NCBI GenBank assembly: GCA_030248195.1
Contig: JASAND010020783.1
Coordinates: forward strand, 1-64,000
DNA from: Trissonchulus latispiculum
Lineage: Eukaryota; Nematoda; Enoplea; Enoplida; Ironidae
Length of the DNA stretch: 64,000 nucleotides
Direction: 5' to 3'
The notes under the pieces were generated by a model, which had not been told where the DNA came from, did no database searches, and saw only the letters and a list, made by a program, of their open reading frames with translations. Of this stretch, positions 50,801 to 62,800 are shown in pieces. Numbering within the stretch: position 1 is the stretch's first letter; each line of letters begins with the position of its first letter. The translations under genes and the position numbers were made by a program.

Positions 50801-53800
50801 TAGCTGCATGCGTTTAAACATTCCTAAAAATCACAAAAATCCTTAATCACCAAGAACTGTTCAAGGAAAAACAAATTTGTGTTATATCCATATTAAAGTT
50901 TCAAATCCTGATCAAATTACGTCTTGCAATTGAACTCAACTAAAAATTAAAAAGCTTACGATAGGAAACAGCGAAAAATGCTTACCATCTAAGTCACAAC
51001 TCTCGACAATTTCATTTGGACAGTCAACGCCAACGGCATCTGAGTTAACATTGCACTTGTAGCACAGTCCATCTGAAGTTCAGAATAGAAATTAATTGAA
51101 GGTGACGAGCGTTTCTCCCGTGTACGAAGTCCAAACCAAAGGGCTTAACCAAAGGGGCAATACATCCACCTCAATGGCTTACTTGTTATATCTAAAGGCG
51201 CAGGATGACAAAACTCGTCTTTCAGTTTTTCCGCAGATTGCAGAGATATCGCAACACGTACTATTGAAATCAACAACTCGTTGCTTACTCTAGAAAGGGT
51301 TAGCTGCGTTGCTGAATATTTCGATTGCAATAGGCAATAATGACACTTGCGGAAGCTGGTGTTGCTTGCTACCAGATTAAGACTGAATGCACAGTCTGGT
51401 CTAAGACATAAGAATGCTTCTAATTTTTGAATTTTAAAGACGCCTTGGATATAATAAAAGAAGATGAATAATTTCGAACTTCACTGTGAACTGCTGTATT
51501 TAATTTGAAAACGAACTAAATAATCATATGACAACACCAACCTTCACATTCTCCGTTACCATTTCGGTAACCATGCAGGCATCGACAGTAACCAGTTCCG
51601 TTCGCATGAAGATGGCATGCGGTTCCTGACGGGCAGCTCAAGGATAAACACCAAGCTAAAGATTCAAAACAGAGGAAAGATAATGTAGTCGCGTAAGCGA
51701 CTGGATCTGTAGACGCGTTCTGCGTACACTGATGTGTACAAGCGTAGACGTGTACACGCGTTTTGTGTAGACAGTATGAAGCAAAAATTGCCCGAACAGT
51801 GGAATCGTTACAAAATAGAATACTTCATTACAACTATGCTGAAAGATAAAGATAAAGATAAAAACTAAAGATGCGATATATCGGAAGGTCAAATAACAAA
51901 AAGTAGTGTCATCCTCCTCGATCCCTTACCTTCACACTTAAAAAATGGAGGTGATTGATCGCATTTCACAAAGTATCTAGTTCCTGATATTTCCTTTCCT
52001 GTGTCTGGATTAACGCACCAGCATACGCTATGCGGTCCACCACGATAACACGCGTAGTTACGAAATTTTCCTATAATTTACATTTACCAAATGCACATTG
52101 AGAAATCGGAAACAAAAGTGTGAATACAACACAAACAACTACAGATTGAAGAAGACGGGCAAAGGGCGGCTCGGCTAATAAACAAAAAGAATCCAGTTTT
52201 TTTAAGTTTTATTTGATTCCCTCATGAAAGGTTGGCGATGTTTAGAATTTAACTTTAGATTAACACACAATGCGAAGATTCAAAAGTTTGCGTCTTCAAT
52301 TAAAATTAATCTGAAAGGTTTTGGCAACATTTTAGTTGTAATATTCCAAATGCCCGTAGACACATTCACTTTAAAGCCATAATTTAAAGCTTGTTAAAAC
52401 AAGCTCTCATATGCTCAACCCGCACCCACTGCCCCGATCTGGCGATACCCATTCGGAGTTGTCAGAGACACAATTTGACACTAAAATCCTAAAATTGTTT
52501 ACAATTTAGAAGTTTTATGAAAATTTTAAATGAATGCTAGTGTTTGTTATAAATGTTGTTAGTGTTTGCTGTACACACCTATTAAACGACCTGAGTAAAC
52601 GAGACGTTTGGAAATCAGCTTAGATACAGTTTTGCTCACACTACCAACTCTGTAGTTGTTGATTATTTACATAGTTGTCCAAAATTATTTTCGTTATGGT
52701 TTATTCCTGAAATACCTGTTTTATGAAATAGCTCTAGAAAAGATGGGTAAAACCCAAAAACTGTAATTATCGAGGACCTGGGCAATACTCTGGATTGATC
52801 AAATAGGATAGACTTAAGCTAGAATATTTACCCGTCAAGTTTTTGAATCAACATTTAGCCTCATACTGTCTTAAGGTGGTGATTCCTTTTGGGCACATAT
52901 TGTTGTTTGGTGGCGTAAATCAAGATGAAATTTGATGAAACTTTCAGAAATAAGTTCTCTTAGCGTTCTAACACCCTCCTTGCAATCCCAATTCAAAAAT
53001 TCGAGATTTTCGGTCAGAGTGGTTTTTCCCAATTTCAGAACGTTTGGCAGCTGCTATACAGTTATGACTATATTCATTCGAAAGATCACGTTGAGCTTCA
53101 CATTTTTGCTTTTTAAAGTAAGTTTCTAGCTTTTCTCTACCGTGAGATATAGCCGATTTTCTTGTTTTGGCGTCGAAAACTTGTCATTTTTGCAGAAATC
53201 AAATTATCCAACATTTCTTGAACTACGCAAGCCGTAAAATCAAACTAAGGGCGTCGATCTGAAGGTCTTACAGGGACAAATTATCCGACGCATGATCGCC
53301 TTCCAACTGCTATCCTGTAGGCTGCTATCGTAAAACATGTAGTTTTTGCAAAAACATGACCAATTTTTTTAGCAAAGATTGTAGAGCATGCACCATGCAA
53401 GTTGGAGGGCTGCTACTGAAGAAATGTGTTCTGCACAAATATACCCAGGGACGATTTTTTAGTTGCCCCGATTGCTGCTTTCTAGCTAAAGTAATCGCTT
53501 GACAAATTTGGAAAAAGTGGGCAAAATACAGGTTACCCACAAATTTTAGCTTATTTCTCTATAACAAAGAGCGATTTCACAATAAATAAAAAATCGTCCC
53601 CAGCTATTTGATGGAGGTATGGAATAGTCTAACCGATGTCTCGCAAAAAAATTTACTTGGGTCTGCAAAATTCTGGAAAATTATACTTCTTCTAAAATGT
53701 GTTAAAAATATTTTAGAAAAGCAACATTAGTTTCGTGGCATGCATGAAAAAGAGAAAATATCAAGCTACATTTTGATATAAAAATGGCTTCTTAACTCCA

Positions 53801-53962
53801 ATTAATGAATGAGTAATAATGGTACAAACTTTATGTGACCAAAGGGAATCACCACCTTAAAATCAGTATGCTAATAACACTTCACTGGTTTACCTTACCG
53901 CATGAAAACTGTAGTGCTGTAGCAACAAAAGCAATCATTGTACGAAGTCTCATTGCCATCAT
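41145..53962 (-). CDS. Gene B: secreted mosaic with thyroglobulin-1, EGF-like and TIL domains
   Basis: Exons: 53962-53899 signal peptide (hydrophobic MIAFVATALQFSC); 52070-51930 thyroglobulin type-1 core (VCWCVNPDTGKE); 51655-51542 EGF-like; 51072-50986 short CYKC cysteine exon; 48866-48750 EGF-like (CICREGFVKKD); 48105-47956 thyroglobulin-like (GYGWCV), with an alternative acceptor giving a start at 48072; 46904-46789 proline-rich linker (PLPPPPPPPLP); 45039-44913 CKSC cysteine exon; 43982-43782 ten-cysteine TIL domain. Junctions are phase 1, except phase 0 between the linker and the next exon, where both sides agree. Two further exons fit by phase but not by domain: 42733-42656 and 41317-41145 (TAG). 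With them the product is 455 residues. TIL and thyroglobulin-1 domains often inhibit proteases, so protease inhibition is plausible but not shown. Similar layout to gene A suggests common ancestry or exon exchange. Confidence 0.7.
41650..42085. repeat. Foldback element, second copy of the 5736-6155 family
   Basis: The arms carry ATAATAACTAAGAGTGTGAC, the CATCTGCACGATAACGGCC block and CAAATCAGACCCCAGTGACC, mirrored at 41940-42075. The loop is an array of CCCCACAAAACAGACCCTAGTG units. It lies in the proposed last intron of gene B. Confidence 0.75.
44808..44889. repeat. (TA)n(TG)n microsatellite
   Basis: About 58 bp of TA is followed by about 20 bp of TG, in an intron of gene B just downstream of the 45039-44913 exon. 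Confidence 0.97.
45905..45985 (-). repeat. tRNA-derived SINE head
   Basis: On the minus strand it reads GTCTCAGTGGGTTAGAGCG (A-box type), then GCAGGTGACCAAGGGTTC with a degenerate B-box GGTTCTGGTCC. The spacing is that of a tRNA 5' part. It lies in an intron of gene B. Confidence 0.5.
48292..48352. repeat. GCTAGTTA microsatellite
   Basis: A run of TTAGCTAG and AACTTAACT units in an intron of gene B. Confidence 0.8.
49655..49910 (+). pseudogene. Penelope-like retroelement, GIY-YIG endonuclease remnant
   Basis: Plus-strand translation gives DALKRENQK, then after a frameshift KDCVYKVSCNDCDKS. This matches the Penelope-like pattern, a pre-endonuclease stretch followed by VYxIxCxxCxxxYIGxT. The YIGxTGR segment is missing or scrambled. 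RLKEHI then follows, and SGIAEHCW, a TGA stop, then NDHRTIWAEVNVL, matching the family's SALAEHxW...HxIDWxxxxVL end. The copy therefore has a frameshift, a damaged catalytic motif and an in-frame stop. It lies in an intron of gene B, opposite to the gene's direction. No intact reverse transcriptase was found upstream. Confidence 0.75.
50232..50325 (+). ncRNA. Hammerhead-like motif after the Penelope remnant
   Basis: CTGAGGA (fits CTGANGA) is followed by an imperfect stem II (CGCCCAT against ATGGACG) and GAAACGTC. A possible stem I pairs GGATTTGGT (from about 50232) with ACCATCC before the core. Stem III is poor, and the first stem II pair is C-G rather than the conserved G-C. Penelope-like elements are known to carry hammerheads near their ends, and this lies about 350 bp after the endonuclease remnant. 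I read it as a decayed ribozyme and would not expect activity. Confidence 0.35.
52871..53860. mobile_element. TTAA-flanked MITE, possibly Kolobok-like
   Basis: TTAA at 52871-52874 is followed by GGTGGTGATTCCTTTTGG. The inverse, CCAAAGGGAATCACCACC, ends at 53856 and is followed by TTAA at 53857-53860. TTAA duplications occur in piggyBac and Kolobok, and the GG terminus favours Kolobok. The 990-bp body has no transposase. It sits in the first intron of gene B, just downstream of the signal-peptide exon. Confidence 0.75.
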
Positions 53963-54714
53963 TCTTGCTGTACTTAACTTTTCAAAGGATCAAAGTTTCA
54001 AATCAAAAGCAATTCGTTTCGTTTATACCTGTCTACCCAACGCATATTTCCAGATTACACATTTACAGAAGCTTCGTCAAAACACCATTTATTCATGTAA
54101 ACTATGAGTCAATCGTGGCAAAAACGATGGCAGAAGGCCGCTGTTTTGTGTGAAAGAAGATTAAGTTTATTCAGTTTTGAGTTTTATTGTTGGCGAAACA
54201 GAATACGTTTGCGTCAAAACAGAAAAAAACCTTTTTTTGTAGTTTGTTGTTTTCAGGGTCTTTTCTACTTGTGAACGCTTGACTAAACTCGGAACAAAAT
54301 ACAAAAATAAATGCAGAACACTATTACTTCCGCCCTGCAAACTTAGTGCTTACGAGTTTATTTATTTAAACACAAAAAAGTTTAAAACTGAAAACTCATT
54401 TTGCAAAGTAATCAATCGTGTTTCGCACTACATAGCACATATTACATCAGCATTATTTGAAACTATATTGGAAAAAACTCTTCACCAATATCTAGAGAGT
54501 CATTCTTTTTTATTTATAGATATTCCCCGTGCCGAGTACCGAACCGCGTTTCAGGTCTTCAGCAGACCCCCATACCTCTGAACTAAGCTTCCGCCTTGAC
54601 AGCAAGACTGCTTACGCCAAATTTCAACCTTTCCATGTTTTCTTGTGAAACTCGTTTATTTAGCACTTGAATTGGTATCATAGTCATTGGATAAACATCT
54701 GAAAGGATAATAGT

Positions 54715-54959
54715 GTAGCGCTTCTACCACATGTAGCGCTTCTACCAGGGCTGGCGGATCAGGAAGAAACCAAGGACAAGCCCGAACGGGAGGCGACAGG
54801 CACCCTTGTACCCACGAAACCAGGACCTAGAAGAGAGAAGGGAAGAGGGAGGTTCAGCTTTTCACTCACCATTGAAAGTAAAGAATTGGTCCCGCCGGGG
54901 ATCGAACCACGGCCCTTCTGCTCTAGAGTCAGACATGCTAACCACTACACCACGGGACC
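54715..54959 (-). repeat. tRNA-Gln-like SINE with a CUA anticodon position
   Basis: Minus strand 54959-54888 has tRNA length and layout: a 7-bp acceptor stem (GGTCCCG/CGGGACC), D arm GTGTAGTGGTTAGCAT, anticodon loop CTCTAGA, T loop TTCGATC. It resembles tRNA-Gln(CUG), but the anticodon position reads CUA. The T stem has two mismatches and the anticodon stem one. Sequence continues past the tRNA for about 170 bp and ends in two copies of TGGTAGAAGCGCTACA, typical of a SINE body and tail. I favour a SINE over a working suppressor tRNA. Confidence 0.6.
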
Positions 54960-55049
54960 ATCGGCTGAACTCCCATTGCAGGCTTATCAATCTTTCCTAT
55001 GCCTGCTTCCCTTACAATAGCAATAGTTCGTAACACTATTACAATTAAA

Positions 55050-55300
55050 AAAAAATTAAGCCAGCCACTAGTGGGCTTTTAACCGAACCAGCCACTGCAT
55101 TGTTAAACGGTGCTCTGACCAGCATTAACGCGAATGTTAGTCAGTTTGGGTCGACAAAACATACCACCTCCCAGTTTAGTTGGGAGGGGGAGTAGCAAAT
55201 GATAACAGCCAATCAGATTGCAAAAACCCCTTCCAGTTTTGTTGGAAAGAAGGGGGTGGATCAGAGAATTACAGTAGTTTCAAGATATTATCCAACAGAG
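55050..55300. repeat. Diverged relative of the G-rich element family
   Basis: It shares AAGCCAGCCACTAGTGGGCT, AACGGTGCTCTGACCAGCAT, CGCGAATGTTAGTC and ACAGCCAATCAGATTGCA with the elements at 7352 and 27880. GGTGGGG has drifted to AGTTGGGAGGGG. Termini are not clear. Confidence 0.55.
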
Positions 55301-55799
55301 TCCCTGTTTGGAAGACCAACTGCCAACCAACATTTAAGTGACGGTCAAGGGTGAATCATCCGACGATCTGGCAAGATATCTTGCGAATTGCCCCCATATC
55401 CATAACCTTAGGGTGTTTTACTAACAACACTGAAATTTGGCTATATGAAGGATATCTGGGCATACTACTTCGAGGAGAAGGGGTGGAATGTCCTTCTCGG
55501 AGAATTGATCTGCTTATTTTTAAATTTTCGAACACCCAGTGGGTGTGATTGAGTGTTTATGTGCGCTTTGAACAAGTTCAATCTTGTTCACAATTTTACA
55601 TCCCTCGAATATGGGCTTCTCGGCGAAGCTGAGGCCATATTAGTTCGCCCACAATCTAGTCCTTTTGAATACTTAAACCCAACCCTAATATTAATCATTT
55701 TAAGACTAGTCCTCAATTGATTTTACTGCCTCACTAGCACCCATATTGCTATTTCATGCTCCAGAGGAGCATTCTAACTAAAATAATGTGAAAAATTTT

Positions 55800-58411
55800 G
55801 GTGCTTCCTAAACTGCGGCCCGGCCCGGCCCGGCCCGGCCCAAATTGCCTAAAATGCGGCCTCATGTTAAATTTTCAAAATACACTAGAATTGGATTTTT
55901 GGGCCGCAAACAGCCTAAAGTGCGGCCCCAGGCCGCAAACTTCCTAAACTGCGGCCCGTCATCCTTGGCCGCAAATTGCTTAAACTGCGGCCCAATCATC
56001 CTTCGCCGCAAACTGCCTAAAATGCGGCCCGAACAGTCTTTGGGCCGCAAACTGCCTAAAATGCGGCCCGAACTGTTTTTGGGTCGCAAACTGCCTAAAA
56101 TGCGGCCCTAACTGTCTTTGGGCCGCAAACTGCCTAAAATGCGGCCCGAACTGTCGTTGGGCCGCAAAATGCCTAAAATGCGGCCCGAACTGTCTTTTTG
56201 CCGCAAACTGCCTAAACTGCGGCCCGAACTGTTTTTGGGCCGCAAACTGCCTAAAATGCGACCCGACCTTTCTTTGGGCCGCAAAATGCCTAAACTGCGG
56301 CTCGAACTGTTTTTGGGCCGCAAACTGCCTAAAATGCGGCCCGACCTTTCTTTGGGCCGCAAAATGCCTAAACTGCGGCCCGAACTGTTTTTGGGCCGCA
56401 AACTGCCTAAACTGCGGCTCGAACTGTCTTTGGGCCGCAAACTGCCTAAACTGAGTTTAAAGGTCAGTTCAGTTCAGTTCAGTTCAGTTAAAGTTCAGTT
56501 CAGAGTTTAAATTTAAGTAGAATCCTATCGTAATAGAGTATCATTTTTCCGCAGACATGCCGACATTTGATGAGTAGGCAGTCGATTCGGTGGATTCTAT
56601 GACAACTTCGGATTCATTCTAAGCCAAAAACTGCCCAGAGTATCTTCAAACTTAGCAAAACGGCTTCATTTTATAGATTTTGGTTAGAAATAGTCAGAAC
56701 AGTGTTGATTTTCTTGCGATTTTTATCATTAAAGTTACTAAAATGATTTTCGATTAATCTTCAAAAATCTCCAAAATTTTACAATTGTCGCCCCAAAAAT
56801 CGAATAATTTTAAATGATGTAGTGATGTAGACAAAACATCAAATTTCTTTATTTCTTGTTCGAGTGGACACCATCTGAACAAAAAATTAATTTCCCAGGA
56901 CCACAATTATACAAACTTTTGTGTTCCTTGTGAAGACAATTTTCATCGGCATCTATCTGTATTTGTATCTGTAGGTAATTTCCGTACATAGTTTTTATTT
57001 GAACATATGTAGTTTTCGAAATAGAGCTAAAAAATCTATAATTTTAACTGCCATATTTGAGTTAGTTCAAAGAGCAAGAAGTTCCTTCGAAGAAAAAACT
57101 AATGATCCCTTTAATATGAAAATATGTAATTTATTTTTAGTCCATGGTATTTTAGCTGCCATTTCCAAATGTGATTATTCTTAGTTTCACAACTATATTT
57201 TTCTTTTAAAAGCTGTTTTCTTGGTCATGCAACACCTATAGAGCTTCTTATCATTGATAAAAGTATTTATTTTTGAAATCACACGTTTTTGGACTAACCC
57301 ATGCGTTTTTATACAGCAAACAGCACTCAAACCAGTTTGAAAATACGGTGTCCATACAAAGCTAGCGGTGTCCATACATCACCCAGTAAGTGTCGGTACT
57401 AAACAAGTAACTTTATGTGTTGAAGATAGGCGAAGTGTTTAATGTCCATACAGTACGAGTTTACCCTACCCTCCCCCCAACTCTCCGCTACCCCCTCGAA
57501 CTCCCTCCCCCTGCCCTTTTTGAAGACAAAAACTAAATAAAGTTGGCTAAAAAGTAGTAATGTTTTGAAAATAACTGAGTAAGAGTAAAATAAGAGAAAC
57601 CACGATGAGACTCAGTGTAAGCAGTGTTCATTTCTAACTTCAATGCATTTCTTGGTGAAAAGATAAAAATCTTTTTTTGTTTTGCAACTATTCTCTTAGT
57701 TCGTCATTGATACACCTGATTGCTTGATATAAATGGAAAGAGGTCACCGAAAAGACAGTTCGGGCCGCATTTTAGGAATTTTGCGGCCCAAAGAAAGGTC
57801 GGGCCGCATTTTAGGCAGTTTGCGGCCAAAAAACAGTTCGGGCCGCAGTTTAGGCAGTTTGCGGCCCAAAGACAGTTCGGGCCGCAGTTTAGGCATTTTG
57901 CGGCCCAAAGACAGTTCGGGCCGCAGTTTAGGCATTTTGCGGCCCAAAGAAAGGTCGGGCCGCATTTTAGGCAGTTTGCGGCCCAAAAACAGTTCGGGCC
58001 GCAGTTTAGGCAGTTTGCGGCCCAAAGACAGTTCGGGCCGCATTTTAGGCAGCTTGCGGCCCAAAGACTGTTCGGGCCGCATTTTAGGCATTTTGGGGCC
58101 CAAAGACAGTTCGGGCCGCATTTTAGGCAGTTCGCGGCCCAAAAACAGTTCGGGCCGCATTTTAGGCATTTTGCGGCCCAAAGACAGTTGGGGCCGCATT
58201 TTAGGTAGTTTGCGGCCAAGGATGATTGGGCCGCAGTTTAGGCAATTTGCGGCCAAGGATGACGGGCCGCAGTTTAGGAAGTTTGCGGCCTGGGGCCGCA
58301 CTTTAGGCTGTTTGCGGCCCAAAAATCCAATTCTAGTGTATTTTGAAAATTTAACATGAGGCCGCATTTTAGGCAATTTGGGCCGGGCCGGGCCGCAGTT
58401 TAGGAAGCACC
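55800..58411. mobile_element. 2.6-kb element of two inverted GGCCGCA arrays
   Basis: The terminus GGTGCTTCCTAAACTGCGGC at 55800 is mirrored at 58411. AAAAATTTT directly flanks both sides (55791-55799 and 58412-58420), compatible with a 9-bp duplication, although this AT-palindromic string is weak evidence. Each arm is about 650 bp: a shared entry sequence (CACTAGAATTGGATTTTTGG block), then about 12 tandem units of roughly 39 bp of the form GGGCCGCAAACTGCCTAAAA-TGCGGCCCGAACTGTCTTT. The arms run in opposite orientation around a 1.29-kb spacer (56460-57745) that starts with a CAGTT microsatellite and holds no recognised gene. The long frames in the arms are repeat artefacts. Confidence 0.8.
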
Positions 58412-58435
58412 AAAAATTTTCGGTAGTTAAAAATT

Positions 58436-59075
58436 TGTATCTTTTCCACAATCAATACGAACTGGCTGGATTGGGGGTTATTGGGTGATCCAAATGTGTT
58501 CATATTTTGGGAAGGTGTTACCTGAGGCTCAGTAATTTCAAAAATGTAAAAACTTTAAATCATTTCAAAATTTTAAATTTTTTAAGTCTCAAAATTTTAG
58601 AACTTTAGAAATTTGAAATTTTCCGGTAGAATCGATGAAGTTGCGCATTTTTTCTTCTTGTACCAAGATCTGAAAATGCTTCTTACGATCTCTACTGCGG
58701 CTCTAACTGTAAAGATCAAAGGAAAATGCCGCCAACAATAGGCACACGATTGCTGCTGTATACAGGCGGCGTTTTCCTTTGATCTTTACAGTTAGAGCCG
58801 CTATAGAAATCGCTATAGGAAGCATTTTCATATGTTGCTGCAAGAAGGAAAAATGTTCAGCATCATCGATTCTATCAGAAGATTTTTAAAAAACTCAAAA
58901 ATTTTTAAGTTTAGAAAATGTTAAAATTTAAAAAAAATTTAAAATTTTTTGAAGTTTCGAAGTTACTGAGCCTCAGGTAATACCTTCCCAAAATATGAAC
59001 GCATTTGGATCACCAAATAACCCCCGATTCAACCAGTTCGTATTGAGGGGGGAGGGAATGTGGAAAAGATCCAAA
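58436..59075. repeat. Foldback element with a strong central hairpin
   Basis: The outer arms ATCTTTTCCACA, TACGAACTGG, GGGGGTTATT and CATATTTTGGGAAGG are mirrored at 58975-59075. The centre has a near-perfect inverted repeat: GCGGCTCTAACTGTAAAGATC near 58696 against GATCTTTACAGTTAGAGCCG near 58780, with CAAAGGAAAA inside. It begins about 15 bp after the inverted-array element ends. Confidence 0.8.
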
Positions 59076-59814
59076 AATCTTTTGATCCAAATAGAAAGAA
59101 GTGGAAGCAATTAGAAAGAAATATACTGTGCTTGATCCAGTTTTACCCGGTTTATTACGGTTAGCATTGTCTTGCATATTGTTGCCCCAGCCAAGATATT
59201 TTTGCCACAACTTTAAAAGTTCGGATTGGATCACAGTGGAGGCTGATAAATTCAAAACTATTAAAATTTAAGAAGTAGCTGCTGCAATTTAAAGTGCAGC
59301 GCTTAAATTTAAGAAAAGTTTCTTACACGACTTGTATACGCGTGCACTTTCTTTAATGCACGTCCAAAGAAATATTTAACATCATCCCCGATAGTCACTT
59401 CAGAAAGCGTTTGACATGTACACTTTGCAGCATAAAAGAGCTAGGTTTTACACTATCAGTTTGGGGTAGTCATTAAAATCGCTTGCTTTCGTTATAGTGC
59501 TTCACTCTTAGTTCCAACTTCTAACATACGATAAATTCCTGGATTACGGCTAACACATCAAACTTATAGCTTATAATACAAAAGGAAGAATTCATTCACC
59601 AACAAAACTAAAAATAAAGTGCTTCAAAAAGCCTGCGATAGGTTATTTTTGCTTACTAGGAAATCAGTTAGTTTTAAAAATTCATTAGAATATCGTTGTA
59701 CAAGCTTCCCGGAAATACTGTAACATCTGCAAATTATAAAAGTGGTTTTTAATTAAATATGTATGTAGATACATTCAATCATTTAAAACTCGCTAATTGA
59801 TATCTTTAATACAG

Positions 59815-62800
59815 TCAGCAAAGTTGAGCATTATATTCAATGTCATCAATCAATATAAATTGTTCACGATCGGTCAGGTTTGATCCTTCAAAGTAGATCT
59901 GAAATGAAAGTCAAATAAAGGATTAAAAACGAAATTAAAATTGTTTGAAATCTAATTTTTTTTATCAGGTTCAACTCAGGTTAAATCAAAATGTTTAAAA
60001 TTTAAAATTTATAATTGTATTTTTACCTCAAAATCGCTGGCAGATGCAGGTATATTGACATAGGCCGGTCCCGGATCTCCATTGTTGATCAGAGTTGAAC
60101 AGAAATCCTGAATTGAACTTCCGCGTTTTCTGGTACAGACTCGCAATTCTGCCAGCCGGCTCACCCAGTACCTAAAACACAAAAATAATAAAGTATCTAA
60201 AACCATTTTGATGATTTTTCCCTATTTTATCTCTGGAGAAATTTTGTACGGTTCAGTTGAAGCTTATAATTCTTCTAGTTACTTTCCAGAGGCTTCTGTA
60301 AAATACGCCTACTTTAACTGTAATTTTGTGTGCGGAATTGAATAAATTAATTTCACCAACCTTTCAGTAGTTTAACTTTCTGCACGTAATTAAATGTAAT
60401 TACTGTAGTTACTATAGTTAATTCTCGTCGCATTCTCGCGTCTGTATTCATATTTACATACTTTATATATGTTGTAGCTATGTTGTCCAATTGGCATTGT
60501 AGTACAATGCCAAGAAATTCGGCATAGTAGTAGAAGGGTTGAAAATTTAGGACAACGATTGTTTCAAGGCAGCGATGGACTACTTTTCCAAATATTTCTG
60601 GCATAGTACTACAATGCTAAGACCTCCTTGGGAACGTAGTACATCGCTTGACCAACAAGAAAGGTCTTACTTTGACGCTGACCCTGATTGTCTAATGCAG
60701 CAAATGTTAAGGGGTCTAACTGTTCTTTCGTATTTCACTAAAACATTTTACTACGTTTCTCCCTTCAGTTTTTCACTATTTTGAGCTTGGTTTTTGATCA
60801 ATTTTGAGCACTTTGCTTCGCGAGGCAGATAGAAAAATAATAACAATTAGTCGATCAAAATTTTTAGAAAACGAAACGCAGTTTTTAAATATTTTCTGAA
60901 TTTCATGTTTTTAAATTCCAAACTAAGGATACAAAAAATAAGCAGCAAGAAACTAAAAAGGTGTTAAGAAATTTTCATACTGCAAAACTATAATAATTAC
61001 CAACAAATTCAAACTTTTGATGAATTTTACTGCTGTACTGACCTTCCATTGTAACTTTACGGCGATTTTGCTTGTATAATCTGTACTTCTTTATTTCGGA
61101 ATTTAAAAAATTTGAAATTCAGAAAATGTGTAAAATTTGAGTATTTGCGTTTTGTTTTCTGAAGGACACTACAGCGGAATTCAGTAAGATTATGAATTTT
61201 GGTAATTATTAGGTTTTCAAACTGCCTCTCGAAACAAAGTGCTTCAACGCTGCCCTGAAATGAGCGTTGTACTAGTTTTCCAACGTTGTACTACTATGCC
61301 AGATTTCTGGGCATTGTACTACAATGCCAACTGGACTACTTTGCTACAACACTATGTTACAAATATTTTAACTCAATTTTCCAAAACTTTATTCTGTTTA
61401 CCGTATTACCAAGATTGCGTCGAAAAGCACGAGTCACTCACGTAAAGGATAATTCCCCATTACCGGTCTGGCATCGTACCGGGTCGCTGACCAGCCAGGC
61501 TCGATCCCGAGCCGGTCCGGGAGTGTCCGTATAAAGCGAGGCGTAGGGCTCCACTGAAATATAGTACAGATTGAGTTCAATGCAAAATATTAACCCACAT
61601 TATGCACAAAAGAACCCAACAAAAAGCCATGCATGAAAGCAAAGCCCATGTTGAATAAGGGAATTTACCAATTTCCGCTATTTTATTTATTTAGATTCAG
61701 CCTTACGAATGAGTATTTATCTCAACGGCATGTCTTTCGTATATAGACTAAAAGCACTAAAATCAATCGTTAAGATCTTAATCGCTAGAAAGAATTATTT
61801 AGCAATTATAAAGCAGGTTTTAAGTTAAATTTTAACACGAAATGGTTCACAAAATGAAGTTACATAAAATTACTAACTACTGACAGTTAGTTTGTTAGTT
61901 AGTTTGATCCGGGGACCTCTCGCCCGTCAAATCATCGTTTTAGCCGACTGTGCAAACACACCTGGAGTGACAGATGTTCCACTGTACTGACGTAGGGCGG
62001 TAGAGCCTGGCCTACCCGTGGCCTTTTCCCAGTTCAATTCGTCACCATTGGCATTATGCCAACGGCACATACTGTCGAAAGAATTGCACTGCAGATCCAG
62101 CGGTACTGAAATCGGACCATTTTGAGCTGAAATTCATTACAGATCAACGAGGCTTTGACTTGAATGGTCAAACTATTTTATATTAATAAAAAAATGTGGA
62201 GCATTTTGAAAATATCCGGCTTTCAAATAATGGTCACATTTTACTAAGTATATACTCATACTAAAATACTGATACTAAGTTGTTCTAATATTTAATATAA
62301 TTTCACAATAAGCTACAGCACAACCTTTTAAAATCATTAATTCCTGGCACTACCATTACCATGTACAAATTGCTATAATTGTGCCATCTTTGTTGCGAGC
62401 AAAATTGCAAATTTAAAATATTCCAACTCAAATTAAATACGAACATTAATGAATATGAATTAACTAACATTACTCTTGCTAACATTAATAATTTTTTATA
62501 CATAAAATAAAATAATTTTCTGTACTTACTTGTCGGCAGAGGCCCTGTTGCCACATTTCCACCAAGCAAACCTGAAACACTTCAACTTCAAATTAAAGCT
62601 TGCTGGCTTTGTACATATTAAAAGTTAAAATCTCAACAAGCAAAACTAAAAATTCTAATAGATTTAATTTTTAATTATTGCAAAAAACAACGCACAATGA
62701 CTGCTTAGAGCTTGGTTGGTGTACACTGAAGACTGACACGTTAAAATTTTAAAATTTTAACCCTTGGTTTCTAAAAGTAGTTTGAAAACAAACTAATGCT

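Noticed and set aside
55845..58451. Long repeated frames in the GGCCGCA arrays
   Set aside because: The repeat unit is a multiple of three and lacks stops; frames are open on both strands and differ between arms only as the repeat does.
61440..61540. Possible tRNA (GGCTCGATCCCGAGCC)
   Set aside because: A B-box-like core exists, but I could not form acceptor or anticodon stems. Probably a repeat fragment.
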